This document shows, one piece after another, positions 30,140 to 37,961 of a DNA stretch of 64,000 nucleotides. Within the stretch, counting starts at the first letter, position 1, and each line of letters begins with the position of its first letter. The notes beneath the pieces are model-generated. The model did no database searches and had not been told where the DNA came from. It worked only from the letters and a program-made list of their open reading frames with translations. This stretch comes from Alphaproteobacteria bacterium. Its GTDB lineage: Bacteria > Pseudomonadota > Alphaproteobacteria > Rhodobacterales > Rhodobacteraceae. The stretch lies in assembly GCA_009908505.1 (NCBI GenBank), contig JAAAPD010000037.1:1-64000 (forward strand). Direction: 5' to 3'. The position numbers were made by a program, and so were the translations under genes.

Positions 30140-30155
30140 GCGCTCGCCCCCTGCC

Positions 30156-31937
30156 TCAGTTCGAGGTGAGTGTTACACCCACCGGGGTCAGGGTTTCAAC
30201 GTGCGGCCGCATGTCCAGCAGTGGCGCGACGCGGCGTATCATCTCGGCGGCGACCGGCACGGCGGTCCAGCCGGCGGTGCGCCGGGTTTCGCCCAGCGCC
30301 TCGATCTGCGGCTCGTCCAGCGTTACGATCAGAACGTATTCGGGATCATCGGCCGGAAAGACGCTGGCGAAGGTCGCGATGGTCTTGTCCTCGTAGTAGC
30401 CGCCGGTCGGGCGCGGCTTGTCGGCGGTGCCGGTTTTGCCGCCCACCGCGTAGCCCTCGACATCGCCGAAGGATGCGGTGCCCTCGGACACGACCTGGCG
30501 CAACATCAGCCGGGCAGCGGCCGAGACCTCTTCGCGGACCACGCGCGGGCCGCGCTGCGGCCGGTCGCGGCGCAGCAGGGTCGGCTCTACCAGCGTGCCG
30601 CCGTTGAGCAGGCTGGCATAGCCCGCCGCCAGGTGCAGCGGCGACGACGACAGCCCGTGGCCGTAGGAAATCGTCATGGTCGAAATCTCGGACCAGTTGG
30701 GCGGCAGAAGGGGCGCGCCGGTGGGCGCCTCGACCATTTCGGCCGTGGTCGGTTCAAGAAGGCCCAGCCGGCCAAGGAAATCACGCTGGCGGTCGGCGCC
30801 GATCATCTGGGCGATACGCGCCGTGCCGATGTTGGAGGATTTCACGATCACCTCGGACACGCTCAGCTCGTCGCCGTAATCGCGGAAATCGCGGATGCGG
30901 AAGCGACCCCATGTCAGCGGGCCGCTGGTATCGATCACCGTGTCGGGATTGACCAGGCCCAATTCCATTGCATGCCCCACGGTGAAGATCTTGAAGACCG
31001 AGCCCAGCTCGTAGACGCCCTGCACCGCGCGGTTGAACAGCGGGCTGTCGCCCTGGTCGCCATCGGTCGGCACGCGGGGCCGGTCGTTGGGGTCGAAATC
31101 AGGCAGAGACACCATCGAGATGACCTCGCCCGTATGCACGTCCATCAAGACGCTGCTGGCGCCCTTGGCATTCATCAGCATCATGCCGCCCTGCAAGACC
31201 CGTTCCGAGGCCGCCTGGACGCTGAGATCCAGCGACAGGTGCAGCGGCGCGCCCTCGTTGGCCGGATCGCGCAGCCGGTCATCGAAGAATTTCTCGACCC
31301 CGGCCACCCCGATCACTTCGGCGCTACTGACGCCTTCGCGCCCGTAGGAGGCGCCGCCCAGGATATGCGCGGCGACCGCCCCGTTGGGATAAAGCCGCAT
31401 CTCGCGCGGGCCAAAGAGCAGGCCCGGATCGCCGATATCATGCACCGCCTGCATCTGTTCGGGGCTGATCTCGCGGCGGATCCACAGGAAACGGCGCTCG
31501 CCGGTGAAATCCTCCAGCAGCTCCTCGGCCTCCAGTTCCGGGAAGATCGCCGCCAGTTCGGTCGCGGCCTTCTGCGGGTCCACCATCTGTGGCGGCTGGG
31601 CATAGAGGCTGTGGGTCTGCAGGTTGGTGGCCAGGATGCGCCCGTTGCGGTCCAGGATGTCGGCGCGTTGGCCAATGATCGGGTTGCCGCGGGCCTGGGC
31701 GGTGGGTTCCTCGGGGACGGTGCCGGCCAGCACGCCCATGCGCAGACCGATCGTGCAGAAGGCCAGGAAGAACATTCCGGCCATGACCAGCAGCCGCCCC
31801 TCGGCGCGCTGGCGGGCCCGGTCCTGCATCTGTTCATGCCTCAGGCGGCGGTTCTCGGCCTCGATCCGGTCGGGATTCTCGCCCTGGTCGCGGGCCTTGA
31901 GAATACGCGCCAATGGGCGCAGCGGCGTGCGGATCAT
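30156..31937 (-). CDS. ftsI: FtsI (PBP3), septal peptidoglycan transpeptidase
   Basis: A 593-residue class B penicillin-binding protein. It has a cytoplasmic N-terminus of about 50 residues, one membrane helix (LVMAGMFFLAFCTIGLRMGV), the pedestal domain with RADILDRNGRILATNL, and the transpeptidase domain with the three active-site motifs: SVFK (GSVFKIF), SSN (VKSSNIG) and KTG (GGKTGTADK). It cross-links septal peptidoglycan with FtsW. ATG 31937 overlaps the ftsL stop by 4 nt, which decides the start against a longer open frame. Confidence 0.97.
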   Translation of the reverse strand: MIRTPLRPLARILKARDQGENPDRIEAENRRLRHEQMQDRARQRAEGRLLVMAGMFFLAFCTIGLRMGVLAGTVPEEPTAQARGNPIIGQRADILDRNGRILATNLQTHSLYAQPPQMVDPQKAATELAAIFPELEAEELLEDFTGERRFLWIRREISPEQMQAVHDIGDPGLLFGPREMRLYPNGAVAAHILGGASYGREGVSSAEVIGVAGVEKFFDDRLRDPANEGAPLHLSLDLSVQAASERVLQGGMMLMNAKGASSVLMDVHTGEVISMVSLPDFDPNDRPRVPTDGDQGDSPLFNRAVQGVYELGSVFKIFTVGHAMELGLVNPDTVIDTSGPLTWGRFRIRDFRDYGDELSVSEVIVKSSNIGTARIAQMIGADRQRDFLGRLGLLEPTTAEMVEAPTGAPLLPPNWSEISTMTISYGHGLSSSPLHLAAGYASLLNGGTLVEPTLLRRDRPQRGPRVVREEVSAAARLMLRQVVSEGTASFGDVEGYAVGGKTGTADKPRPTGGYYEDKTIATFASVFPADDPEYVLIVTLDEPQIEALGETRRTAGWTAVPVAAEMIRRVAPLLDMRPHVETLTPVGVTLTSN

Positions 31938-32293
31938 GGCTGGTCCTCCTGGGCAGGGCCATTGTCGCTGGACACCTCGACCGGGTTGGTGATCGGCAAG
32001 AGCGGCGGCGCGGGATAGGCGATCTGGGCAACCTTGCCGAAGGCGTCGGGCATCAGCGGCAGCAGGCGCAGCCGCTCGAAGTTCAACTCGGCTAGGTCGC
32101 GCAGCCGGTCGGGGCGGTTCAGGTAGGCCCATTCGGCGCGCAGAACCTGGAGCCGCTCATGCGCCGCGCCGATCTCTCGATGCAGGTCGCGGACCTCGCG
32201 CATGGCCTCTTGAGTGGTGTAATTCTCGCGATAGGCCCAGAAGCCCAGCGCAACCACGGCAAGGGCGGAAAAGATATAAAGAAAAGAACGCAT
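31934..32293 (-). CDS. ftsL: Cell division protein FtsL
   Basis: A 119-residue bitopic protein with a membrane helix right at the N-terminus ([21 protein letters not shown]) and a periplasmic leucine-zipper-like coiled coil (residues about 30-75, LHREIGAAHERLQVLRAEWA). FtsL with FtsB and FtsQ activates FtsWI. It overlaps the rsmH stop by one base (TAATG) and ftsI by four bases. The identity rests on size, topology and position; FtsL sequences diverge strongly. Confidence 0.9.
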   Translation of the reverse strand: MRSFLYIFSALAVVALGFWAYRENYTTQEAMREVRDLHREIGAAHERLQVLRAEWAYLNRPDRLRDLAELNFERLRLLPLMPDAFGKVAQIAYPAPPLLPITNPVEVSSDNGPAQEDQP

Positions 32294-33270
32294 TACCTGT
32301 CCCTCTTCAGCTGCGGCATCCCCAGCTTGGCGCGATCGACCGACGCGGCGGGCGCGTCGGTGCGGCGCGCCACGCGCAGCTTGGCGCTGCGGGCCCGGGG
32401 ATTGGCGGCCAGTTCGGCCTCGTCCGGGCCGACCGCCTTTTTCGTCACGATCTCGAAGGCCGGCTTTTCCTGTTCGATATCGGGGGCATAGCGATTGACG
32501 CTCGCGCGTTTTCCGGCGCGCTCCTGGACGAAGCGCTTGACCATGCGGTCCTCGACCGAATGGAAGGTCACGACGGCCAGGTGACCACCTGGTTTCAGGG
32601 CGCGTTCTGCGGCCATCAGGCCGTCGGCGAGTTGTCCGTATTCATCGTTGACCGCGATACGTATCGCCTGGAAAGACCGTGTCGCCGGGTGGCTTTGCCC
32701 CGGTTTCGGGCGCGGCAGGCAGGATTCGATCAGCCGGGCCAGCTGCCGGGTCGTCTCGATGGGCGCCTCGGCGCGTTGGGCCACGATCTTGCGGGCGATG
32801 CGGCGGCTGGCCCGCTCTTCGCCGTAGGTGAACAAGATATCGGCGAGATCCTCTTCACCGGCGGTGTTGACGATATCGGCGGCGCTGGGGCCCTCGGCAC
32901 CCATGCGCATGTCCAGCGGCCCGTCCTTCATGAAGGAAAAACCGCGCGCGGCCTGGTCAAGCTGCATCGAGGACACACCGAGATCCAGCACCACGCCATC
33001 AAGATCCGTGCCATAGGCGTCAAGATCGGAAAAGGTGCCTTCTACCAGCTCAATGCGCGGGTCATCCTCGGCCCAATGTGCCATTTTGAAAACCATTGGG
33101 TCCCGATCCACGCCGATAACCTTGTCGGCCCCGGCGGCCAGCAATTCCCGCGTATAGCCACCCGCGCCGAACGTTCCATCAAGCCAGATGCCGCAGATCG
33201 GCGCGCAGGCCGCGATCAGCGGCCCGATCAGGACGGGGACATGCGGGGTATCGGTGGCAGCGGCCCCCAT
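32293..33270 (-). CDS. rsmH: RsmH, 16S rRNA (cytosine-1402 N4)-methyltransferase
   Basis: A 325-residue S-adenosylmethionine enzyme (formerly MraW) that methylates C1402 in the ribosomal P site. It starts [13 protein letters not shown], has the SAM motif [25 protein letters not shown], the [14 protein letters not shown] and [13 protein letters not shown] segments and the C-terminal [11 protein letters not shown]. It is 3 nt downstream of mraZ, as in most dcw clusters. Confidence 0.97.
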   Translation of the reverse strand: MGAAATDTPHVPVLIGPLIAACAPICGIWLDGTFGAGGYTRELLAAGADKVIGVDRDPMVFKMAHWAEDDPRIELVEGTFSDLDAYGTDLDGVVLDLGVSSMQLDQAARGFSFMKDGPLDMRMGAEGPSAADIVNTAGEEDLADILFTYGEERASRRIARKIVAQRAEAPIETTRQLARLIESCLPRPKPGQSHPATRSFQAIRIAVNDEYGQLADGLMAAERALKPGGHLAVVTFHSVEDRMVKRFVQERAGKRASVNRYAPDIEQEKPAFEIVTKKAVGPDEAELAANPRARSAKLRVARRTDAPAASVDRAKLGMPQLKRDR

Positions 33271-33273
33271 CGT

Positions 33274-33780
33274 CTAGCCCTCGTCGCCGGGCGGATCTAT
33301 CAGGGTAAGAGGATCGAAATCCTCGGGCAGACCGTCCAGCCAATCCGCGGTCTCGGCGGCCTCGACCTCGTCGTAGGTGGCGGCGTTCCATATCTCGAAA
33401 TAGTCACCCATGGCGACCATCACCGCCTCGCCCTCCAGGCCGATCTGCTGGCGCAGACGCTGGGGCAGGACGATGCGGCCGTCCTTGTCCACCTCGGTAT
33501 CCCAGGACTTGCCCAGGATCATGCGGCTGGCGCGCCTGCGCTCGACCGAACCACGGGGAAGCTTGCGGATGCCTTCCTCGATCTCGGCCATGGCCTCGAT
33601 CGTGTAGGCGTGCAGACAGTTCTTCAGGTGCGGCCCGTGCAGCACGACCATGCGCGGCAGGGGGTTTTCCGGGCAACGCGGGTCGCCATCGACGAGCACA
33701 GCGCGAAAATCAGCCGGGACCGACATGCGGCCCTTGCTGTCAACCCTCTGGTTGAACTCGCCTCTGAAACTCAGAACCAC
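33274..33780 (-). CDS. mraZ: Transcriptional regulator MraZ
   Basis: A 168-residue protein with two SpoVT/AbrB-type DNA-binding halves, each with the DxxGR core: DSKGRMSVPADFR at about residues 14-26 and DKDGRIVLPQRLR at about 98-110. MraZ forms ring oligomers that bind TGGGN repeats and represses dcw operons in E. coli. It starts with GTG (GTG GTT CTG AGT). It is the first gene of the dcw cluster and is preceded by a long leader with a strong terminator-like hairpin. Confidence 0.95.
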   Translation of the reverse strand: MVLSFRGEFNQRVDSKGRMSVPADFRAVLVDGDPRCPENPLPRMVVLHGPHLKNCLHAYTIEAMAEIEEGIRKLPRGSVERRRASRMILGKSWDTEVDKDGRIVLPQRLRQQIGLEGEAVMVAMGDYFEIWNAATYDEVEAAETADWLDGLPEDFDPLTLIDPPGDEG

Positions 33781-33830
33781 TGTCCCGCGGTCCTTTCCCG
33801 CTGCCTCTCCCCCGCCGGTGGCTGAAACCG

Positions 33831-33870
33831 AAAACGGCGGATCGGACTGCTGCCACTGTCCGATCCGCCG
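33831..33870 (-). terminator. Intrinsic terminator/attenuator in the mraZ leader
   Basis: A 13-bp perfect stem (CGGCGGATCGGAC with its complement, 33835-33847 and 33858-33870), 10-nt loop, then TTTT on the minus strand. It lies between the dcw promoter region and mraZ, so partial read-through would set dcw expression. Confidence 0.8.
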
Positions 33871-34010
33871 CCCTCGTCCCGTTTCCGGGATGTCCGACTG
33901 CGCGCGCCACCTGGGGGGATGTCTGCTCGCTCGCGCGCCGGATCTCTTCGTTCAAGGAATGCGGGTGCCTGTATGAAACCTGACTTTGTGTCGGCGGGGT
34001 CGTTTGGGTG
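33831..34010 (-). ncRNA. upsM: UpsM-like sRNA / extended 5' leader of mraZ
   Basis: The dcw cluster of Rhodobacter sphaeroides has an uncommonly long 5' leader that yields the abundant sRNA UpsM by premature termination upstream of mraZ. Here the 576-nt space before mraZ carries no gene and ends, about 50 nt before the GTG, in a 13-bp perfect hairpin followed by TTTT on the mraZ strand. That is the position and form expected for the UpsM terminator. The 3' end is therefore well placed. The 5' end is uncertain: candidate promoters are TTGGAC/ACAATT (34042-34016) and a TTGACG at 34120-34115 with TATTGT. The assignment is by position and structure, not by a computed alignment. Confidence 0.65.
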
Positions 34011-34356
34011 CCCCGAATTGTCTGCCCGTCTTCCTTGTCCAAGTTTGTGCCATGGGAAAACATGGGAAGCAAAGGTTTTTTGGGAATACATGGCACAATA
34101 TGCTGTTTTCGACCCGTCAACGAAACAAGATGAAGTGGAAAATCTATCGATTTCGACACATATGCAGTGTAATTTAGCAATACCAGCACAATATATAGAT
34201 TTAACCAGCCAGTTCCATGAAGTGCCAAAAAAATCCTGTTCTGCGCCGATCTGCCTGCGTTTCAGTCTCGTTTCAAGCCGGAATCACCCCGTGATCGCCG
34301 TGTTTTTCCCTGAAAAGTGATTCGCGCGACCGTGCGGTCCCAGGATTTCCCGGCCC
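34011..34356. promoter_or_regulatory. AT-rich dcw promoter region with TGGGA repeats
   Basis: No gene is visible between the GNAT gene and the mraZ leader. The stretch is much richer in A and T than its surroundings, mainly 34070-34220. It holds TGGGA at 34053 and 34063 (10-nt period), then TGGGA at 34081 and TGGCA at 34091 (again 10-nt period), all read on the plus strand. E. coli MraZ binds TGGGN repeats with 5-nt spacers, so these are candidate MraZ sites. The opposite orientation relative to mraZ and the broken phase between the two pairs weaken the case. Confidence 0.45.
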
Positions 34357-34836
34357 TCAGAGCCGCTTCCACATCACGTGGGCATCGACCATGCCTTGCA
34401 CGGGGTGATCGAAGGCGTCCGGCAAGGTGCCGACCCGGTCGAATCCCAGGCTGTCCCACAGCCGCAGCGCCCCGGCATTCGAGGCCAGCACCAGGTTGAA
34501 CTGCATGGCCCGATAACCCATGGCCCGGGCCCGGTCCTGCGAATGAAGGCACATGGCGCGCGCCACGCCCCGGCCCTGCGCCGCCGCATCCGTCACATAG
34601 CCGCAATTGCAGATATGCGCCGCGCCGCCGCCGTGGTTCGTCTTGATGTAATAGGTGCCCAATGGGCGGGCGTCCTCGGCCACGAAAGTCGCTGCGGGGC
34701 CTTCAAGCCATAGCGCCCGCGCCGCGGTCTCGGACATGTCGCGGTCCACGGCATAGGTCTCGCCCGCCCGGAAAACCGGCTCAAGCATGGCCCAGATGGC
34801 AGGCCAGTCGGCAGCGACCGCCGGGCGGATGATCAC
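34357..34836 (-). CDS. GNAT-family N-acetyltransferase
   Basis: A 159-residue acetyltransferase with the GNAT fold: IIRPAVAADWPAIWAML at the N-terminus, the acetyl-CoA loop AAQGRGVARAMC (Q-G-R-G-V-A, motif A) at about residues 88-99 and the C-terminal VLASNAGALRLWDSLGFDRVGT. It is closest in form to the L-amino-acid acetyltransferase/phosphinothricin acetyltransferase-like group, but the substrate is unknown. The start is GTG overlapping the mrp stop by 3 nt (GTGA), so it is coupled to the Mrp gene upstream. Confidence 0.88.
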   Translation of the reverse strand: MIIRPAVAADWPAIWAMLEPVFRAGETYAVDRDMSETAARALWLEGPAATFVAEDARPLGTYYIKTNHGGGAAHICNCGYVTDAAAQGRGVARAMCLHSQDRARAMGYRAMQFNLVLASNAGALRLWDSLGFDRVGTLPDAFDHPVQGMVDAHVMWKRL

Positions 34837-35933
34837 CCCAAGCCCCCGTCGAAGAAGCGCCGCGCCAGTTCACCATAGGCCTGGGCCATGGCGCTGTCGG
34901 TGGCGGCGATGGGCACGCCGTTGTCGCCGGCCAGCCGCGTATCCAGGTCAACCGGAAGGCTGGCCAGGAAAGGCACGCCCAGCTTCTCGGCCTCTTTCGC
35001 GACGCCGCCATGGCCGAACAGGTGCGCCTCGTGGCCGCAATTGGGGCATATATAAGTGGACATGTTCTCGACCAGGCCCAGGATCGGCGTTTTCAGCGTA
35101 TTGAACATGTCGATCGCCTTGCGCGCATCCAGCAGCGCCACGTCTTGCGGCGTGGACACCACCAGCGCGCCGGTCAGGTGGGTCTTCTGACACAGGGTCA
35201 GCTGCACATCGCCCGTGCCCGGCGGCAGGTCGACGATCAGAACGTCGAGATCGCCCCAGTCCACCTGGGTCAGCATCTGTTGCAGCGCCCCCATCAACAT
35301 GGGGCCGCGCCAGACCACGGCCGTATCAGGATCGACCATCAGCCCGATGGACATGATCGTGACACCATGGGCCCGAAGCGGGATGATCGTCTTGCCGTCG
35401 GGACTGGCCGGGCGTTTGCTGACGCCCATCATGCGCGGCAGGCTGGGGCCATATATATCGGCGTCCAGCAGCCCGACCTTGCGCCCCTCGCGGGCAAGCG
35501 CCACGGCGAGGTTCGAGGCGACGGTGGATTTGCCCACCCCGCCCTTGCCCGATCCCACCGCGACGATCCGGTCAACCCCCGGCACGGCCTGCGGCCCCGA
35601 TTGTGCCGTCGGGTGCCGACCGATCTTGAGGCTGGGCGGTTCGTCCGCTTGGGTCTTGGGCTGGGCCTGTCCGGGCGCGGCGGCGGGGCCATGGGCAGTC
35701 AGCAGCGCCGAAACGCTTTCGACCCCGTCCAATTGCCCGACCGCGGCCTCGGCCGCCTGTCGTACGGGATCCATGCCCTGGGCCGCCTCTGGCGAAGGCG
35801 CCTCGATCACGAAACGCACGGCGCCGCCCTCGACGGTGACAGCGCGCACCAAGTCGCGCGACACCAGATCGCCGCCATCGGGCAAGGTCAGGCGTGACAA
35901 GACGTCCAGAACCGATTCCTTTGTGACAGACAT
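34833..35933 (-). CDS. mrp: Mrp/ApbC/NBP35-family iron-sulfur carrier ATPase
   Basis: A 366-residue P-loop protein that binds and transfers Fe-S clusters to apoproteins. The N-terminal 85 residues are a MIP18/DUF59-like domain (VLDVLSRLTLPDGGDLVSRD). After a Pro/Gln-rich linker comes the deviant Walker A VGSGKGGVGKSTVASNLA, DADIYGPSLPRMMG, IVDLPPGTGDVQLTL and the cluster-binding CPNCG (CxxC) in MSTYICPNCGHEAHLFG. The ATG at 35933 has AAGGGGCC upstream. The next gene, a GNAT enzyme, overlaps its stop. Confidence 0.95.
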   Translation of the reverse strand: MSVTKESVLDVLSRLTLPDGGDLVSRDLVRAVTVEGGAVRFVIEAPSPEAAQGMDPVRQAAEAAVGQLDGVESVSALLTAHGPAAAPGQAQPKTQADEPPSLKIGRHPTAQSGPQAVPGVDRIVAVGSGKGGVGKSTVASNLAVALAREGRKVGLLDADIYGPSLPRMMGVSKRPASPDGKTIIPLRAHGVTIMSIGLMVDPDTAVVWRGPMLMGALQQMLTQVDWGDLDVLIVDLPPGTGDVQLTLCQKTHLTGALVVSTPQDVALLDARKAIDMFNTLKTPILGLVENMSTYICPNCGHEAHLFGHGGVAKEAEKLGVPFLASLPVDLDTRLAGDNGVPIAATDSAMAQAYGELARRFFDGGLG

Positions 35934-36112
35934 GAAGGCCCCTTTTCCTGTGTCCGGGATACATAATTCGCCTTGAACCGACGCAACAGATGTCACGAAT
36001 TGTGCGCCATGCAAAGTTTCCCCAGGGTCATCCCGCACGATGAGCACAGGTGCCTGAAATTCAAGCACAATACCATGCGTTTTCTGCATAGCAGCATTGA
36101 CCAATCGGAGGA

Positions 36113-36140
36113 TTGTGCAATCGCAGCATTGGCCTATCTT
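36113..36140 (+). promoter_or_regulatory. Candidate RpoH-type promoter of the DUF1127 gene
   Basis: TTGTGC at 36113-36118, then a 16-nt spacer, then TATCTT at 36135-36140 in the context CCTATCT. This resembles the TTG / CYTATNT pattern of heat-shock sigma factors in Rhodobacter, which drive the homologous DUF1127-CcsR transcript. The start of transcription would be about 50 nt before the ATG. Based on inspection only. Confidence 0.45.
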
Positions 36141-36196
36141 CAGTCTCGAACGACGCAGAACGCGCCGAAACGAAACAGAAAACGAAAGAGGCCACC

Positions 36197-36412
36197 ATGG
36201 CACATATCTCTGATATCCGCGCTCACGGCCCCTCCCTTTCGGAGCGGTTTGCCAGTCTGCGCGACGCCCTGGCCCTGCGCGCCGCCAAGCGCAAGGTCTA
36301 TCGCAAGACTTATGACGAACTGTCCCGCGCCAGCGACCGTGACCTGGCCGACATGGGCATTCACCGCTCGATGATCCCCGGCATCGCCAAGCAGGCCGCC
36401 GACGAGCTGTAA
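36197..36412 (+). CDS. DUF1127 small protein (CcaA-like)
   Basis: A 71-residue basic protein with the C-terminal DUF1127 motif: KRKVYRKTYDELSRASDRDL, then ADMGIHRSMI. In R. sphaeroides such a gene (ccaA) is co-transcribed with the CcsR sRNAs, and its translated and untranslated mRNA both matter; small DUF1127 proteins affect RNA metabolism and stress responses in alphaproteobacteria. The ATG at 36197 was chosen over an upstream in-frame start because of AGAGGCCACC and family length. It is followed 4 nt after its stop by the first of five CCUCCUCCC hairpins. Confidence 0.9.
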   Translation: MAHISDIRAHGPSLSERFASLRDALALRAAKRKVYRKTYDELSRASDRDLADMGIHRSMIPGIAKQAADEL

Positions 36413-36416
36413 TTCA

Positions 36417-36451
36417 AGGATCGGGGCTCCTCTCCTCCTCCCTGGGGTCCT
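36417..36451 (+). ncRNA. CcsR/cuckoo-type hairpin RNA, unit 1
   Basis: The stem AGGATC / GGGTCCT (with one G-U pair) encloses a large loop holding CCTCCTCCC at 36434-36442. It starts 4 nt after the DUF1127 stop codon. It is the least regular of the five units. Confidence 0.7.
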
Positions 36452-36456
36452 GAAAC

Positions 36457-36495
36457 CGGTGCTTCGCTCTCTCCTCCTCCCTGAGCGGCGCACCG
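36457..36495 (+). ncRNA. CcsR/cuckoo-type hairpin RNA, unit 2
   Basis: The stem CGGTGC / GCACCG continues, after a 2-nt internal loop, into CGCTC / GAGCG; the loop contains CCTCCTCCC at 36473-36481. Different stem sequence, same loop as the other units. Confidence 0.8.
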
Positions 36496-36505
36496 ACCAG
36501 AAGAC

Positions 36506-36540
36506 GCGGCGATGCCTCTCCTCCTCCCTGGCATCGCCGC
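36506..36540 (+). ncRNA. CcsR/cuckoo-type hairpin RNA, unit 3
   Basis: A perfect 11-bp stem (GCGGCGATGCC / GGCATCGCCGC) with the loop motif CCTCCTCCC at 36520-36528. Confidence 0.85.
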
Positions 36541-36559
36541 ACTTCACCCAAGTTCGGAT

Positions 36560-36590
36560 CGTTCGGCCCCTCCTCCTCCCTGGCTGGACG
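36560..36590 (+). ncRNA. CcsR/cuckoo-type hairpin RNA, unit 4
   Basis: A 9-bp stem (CGTTCGGCC / GGCTGGACG, two G-U pairs) with an extended loop CCTCCTCCTCCC; the common motif is at 36572-36580. Confidence 0.8.
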
Positions 36591-36600
36591 TGACAAGAAG

Positions 36601-36643
36601 AAGCGGTGGCACCTCTCCTCCTCCCTGGTGCCACCGCTTTTTT
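36601..36643 (+). ncRNA. CcsR/cuckoo-type hairpin RNA, unit 5, also the terminator
   Basis: A perfect 13-bp stem (AAGCGGTGGCACC with its complement) with CCTCCTCCC at 36617-36625, followed by six T (36638-36643). It has the form of an intrinsic terminator and so probably ends the whole DUF1127-sRNA transcript. Confidence 0.85.
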
Positions 36644-36720
36644 CGTTTTCCGCCCCCTTGCAAACCGAAACGGGCGCCCCGGTGCCCCGCCGACGCCCGC
36701 TATACAGGACGGGACTGCCG

Positions 36721-37107
36721 CTACTGGATGCGCGCCCAGGTCTGGTTGGCACAGATCAGCCCGCCCAGAACGCAACCCTTCAGGGCAAGCCGGTCGCCGT
36801 TCAGCTCCATCTTGCCAATATAGATCTTGTCGTTCGAAGGGCGCCAGACGCTGCCCTCGTAGGTCCCGTCTCCTTGCGGCACCATGTCGATGACGATCTG
36901 GCGACCGATATTCTCGGACTGGTATTCGCCATCGGAATCGAAGGTGCGGCTGATCGTGCCGCAGACGGCATTGCCGCAGGTCGACATGGTAACGTAGGCA
37001 TAGGCGCCGTCATCGACCTGGGTCTGCCAGATCCCTTCGGCGGGATCGGCGGCGGCAAGGGTCGCAAGCCCGGCCAGGGCCGCGGCAAGGGTCAGTGTCT
37101 TCTTCAT
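36721..37107 (-). CDS. DUF2147 family periplasmic protein
   Basis: A 128-residue secreted protein: signal peptide MKKTLTLAAALAGLATLAAA, then the DUF2147 pattern DPAEGIWQTQVDDGAYAYVT, a Cys pair CGNAVCGTI and a second pair CVLGGLICANQTWARI. The lipocalin-like beta structure and the terminal W-x-R are family features. The function is unknown; some members are stress-induced. It is transcribed away from hisA, and its 3' end faces the sRNA array terminator. Confidence 0.9.
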   Translation of the reverse strand: MKKTLTLAAALAGLATLAAADPAEGIWQTQVDDGAYAYVTMSTCGNAVCGTISRTFDSDGEYQSENIGRQIVIDMVPQGDGTYEGSVWRPSNDKIYIGKMELNGDRLALKGCVLGGLICANQTWARIQ

Positions 37108-37237
37108 TGGTCTGTCCTCCCAGAAACTGGGATGCAGCCTGTCCCAGGGGCCGCGATCGGATCAAGCCTGACGTGGGGTCGCGTTGCATCCGCGCACGCG
37201 TCGTGCATAAGGGCCGAAACCCGCCGGAGAGCCCGCT

Positions 37238-37957
37238 ATGATCCTGTATCCCGCCATCGACCTCAAGGACGGCCACGCCGTGCGCCTGCTGCGCGGCGAC
37301 ATGGACAAATCCACCACCTTCAACGAGGACCCCGCCGCCCAGGCCCGCGACTTCGTCGATGCGGGCTGCGAATGGCTGCATCTGGTGGACCTGAACGGCG
37401 CCTTTGCCGGCACCCCCGTCAACGCCGCCGCGGTCGAGGCGATCCTGCGCGACTGCAAGGTGCCCGCCCAGTTGGGCGGCGGCATCCGCGACATGGCCAC
37501 GATCGAGATGTGGCTGTCGAAAGGGCTTGAACGGGTGATCCTGGGTACCGTGGCCGTGGAAGACCCGGACCTGGTGCGCGCGGCCGCCCGCGCCTTTCCC
37601 GGACATGTCGCCGTGGGAATCGACGCCCGCAAGGGCCTTGTCGCCACCAGGGGCTGGGCCGAGGAAACCGACGTGCAGGCCACGGACCTGGCGAAATCCT
37701 TCGAGGATGCGGGCGTGGCGGCCATTATCTACACCGATATCGACCGCGACGGCGCCATGGGCGGGCCGAATATCCCCGCGACCGAGGCGCTCGCCCGCGC
37801 CGTTACCATCCCGGTGATCGCCTCGGGCGGCGTTTCTTCGCTCGACGATCTGGCCGGACTCAAGGCCACAGGTGCGATTTCCGGTGCGATATCCGGCCGT
37901 GCGCTCTATGACGGGGCAATTGACCTGGGCGCCGCCCTTTCCCTGCTGCGGGGCTGA
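37238..37957 (+). CDS. hisA: HisA, ProFAR isomerase
   Basis: A 239-residue TIM-barrel enzyme, the fourth step of histidine synthesis (isomerisation of ProFAR to PRFAR). It begins [20 protein letters not shown] with the first catalytic Asp in AIDLKDG, and has [34 protein letters not shown] (second catalytic Asp) and VIASGGVSS (phosphate binding). It leads the run hisA-small membrane protein-hisF-hisE. Confidence 0.97.
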   Translation: MILYPAIDLKDGHAVRLLRGDMDKSTTFNEDPAAQARDFVDAGCEWLHLVDLNGAFAGTPVNAAAVEAILRDCKVPAQLGGGIRDMATIEMWLSKGLERVILGTVAVEDPDLVRAAARAFPGHVAVGIDARKGLVATRGWAEETDVQATDLAKSFEDAGVAAIIYTDIDRDGAMGGPNIPATEALARAVTIPVIASGGVSSLDDLAGLKATGAISGAISGRALYDGAIDLGAALSLLRG

Positions 37958-37961
37958 ACCC

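Noticed and set aside
33781-34356. RNase P RNA (rnpB) upstream of mraZ
   Set aside because: The conserved GAGGAAAGTCCGG and the ACAGAAA regions are missing on both strands.
36417-36643. CRISPR-like array from the repeated CTCCTCCTCCC motif
   Set aside because: The common unit is only about 13 nt, the spacing is uneven (39-52 nt), and each copy is the loop of its own hairpin; no cas genes are near.
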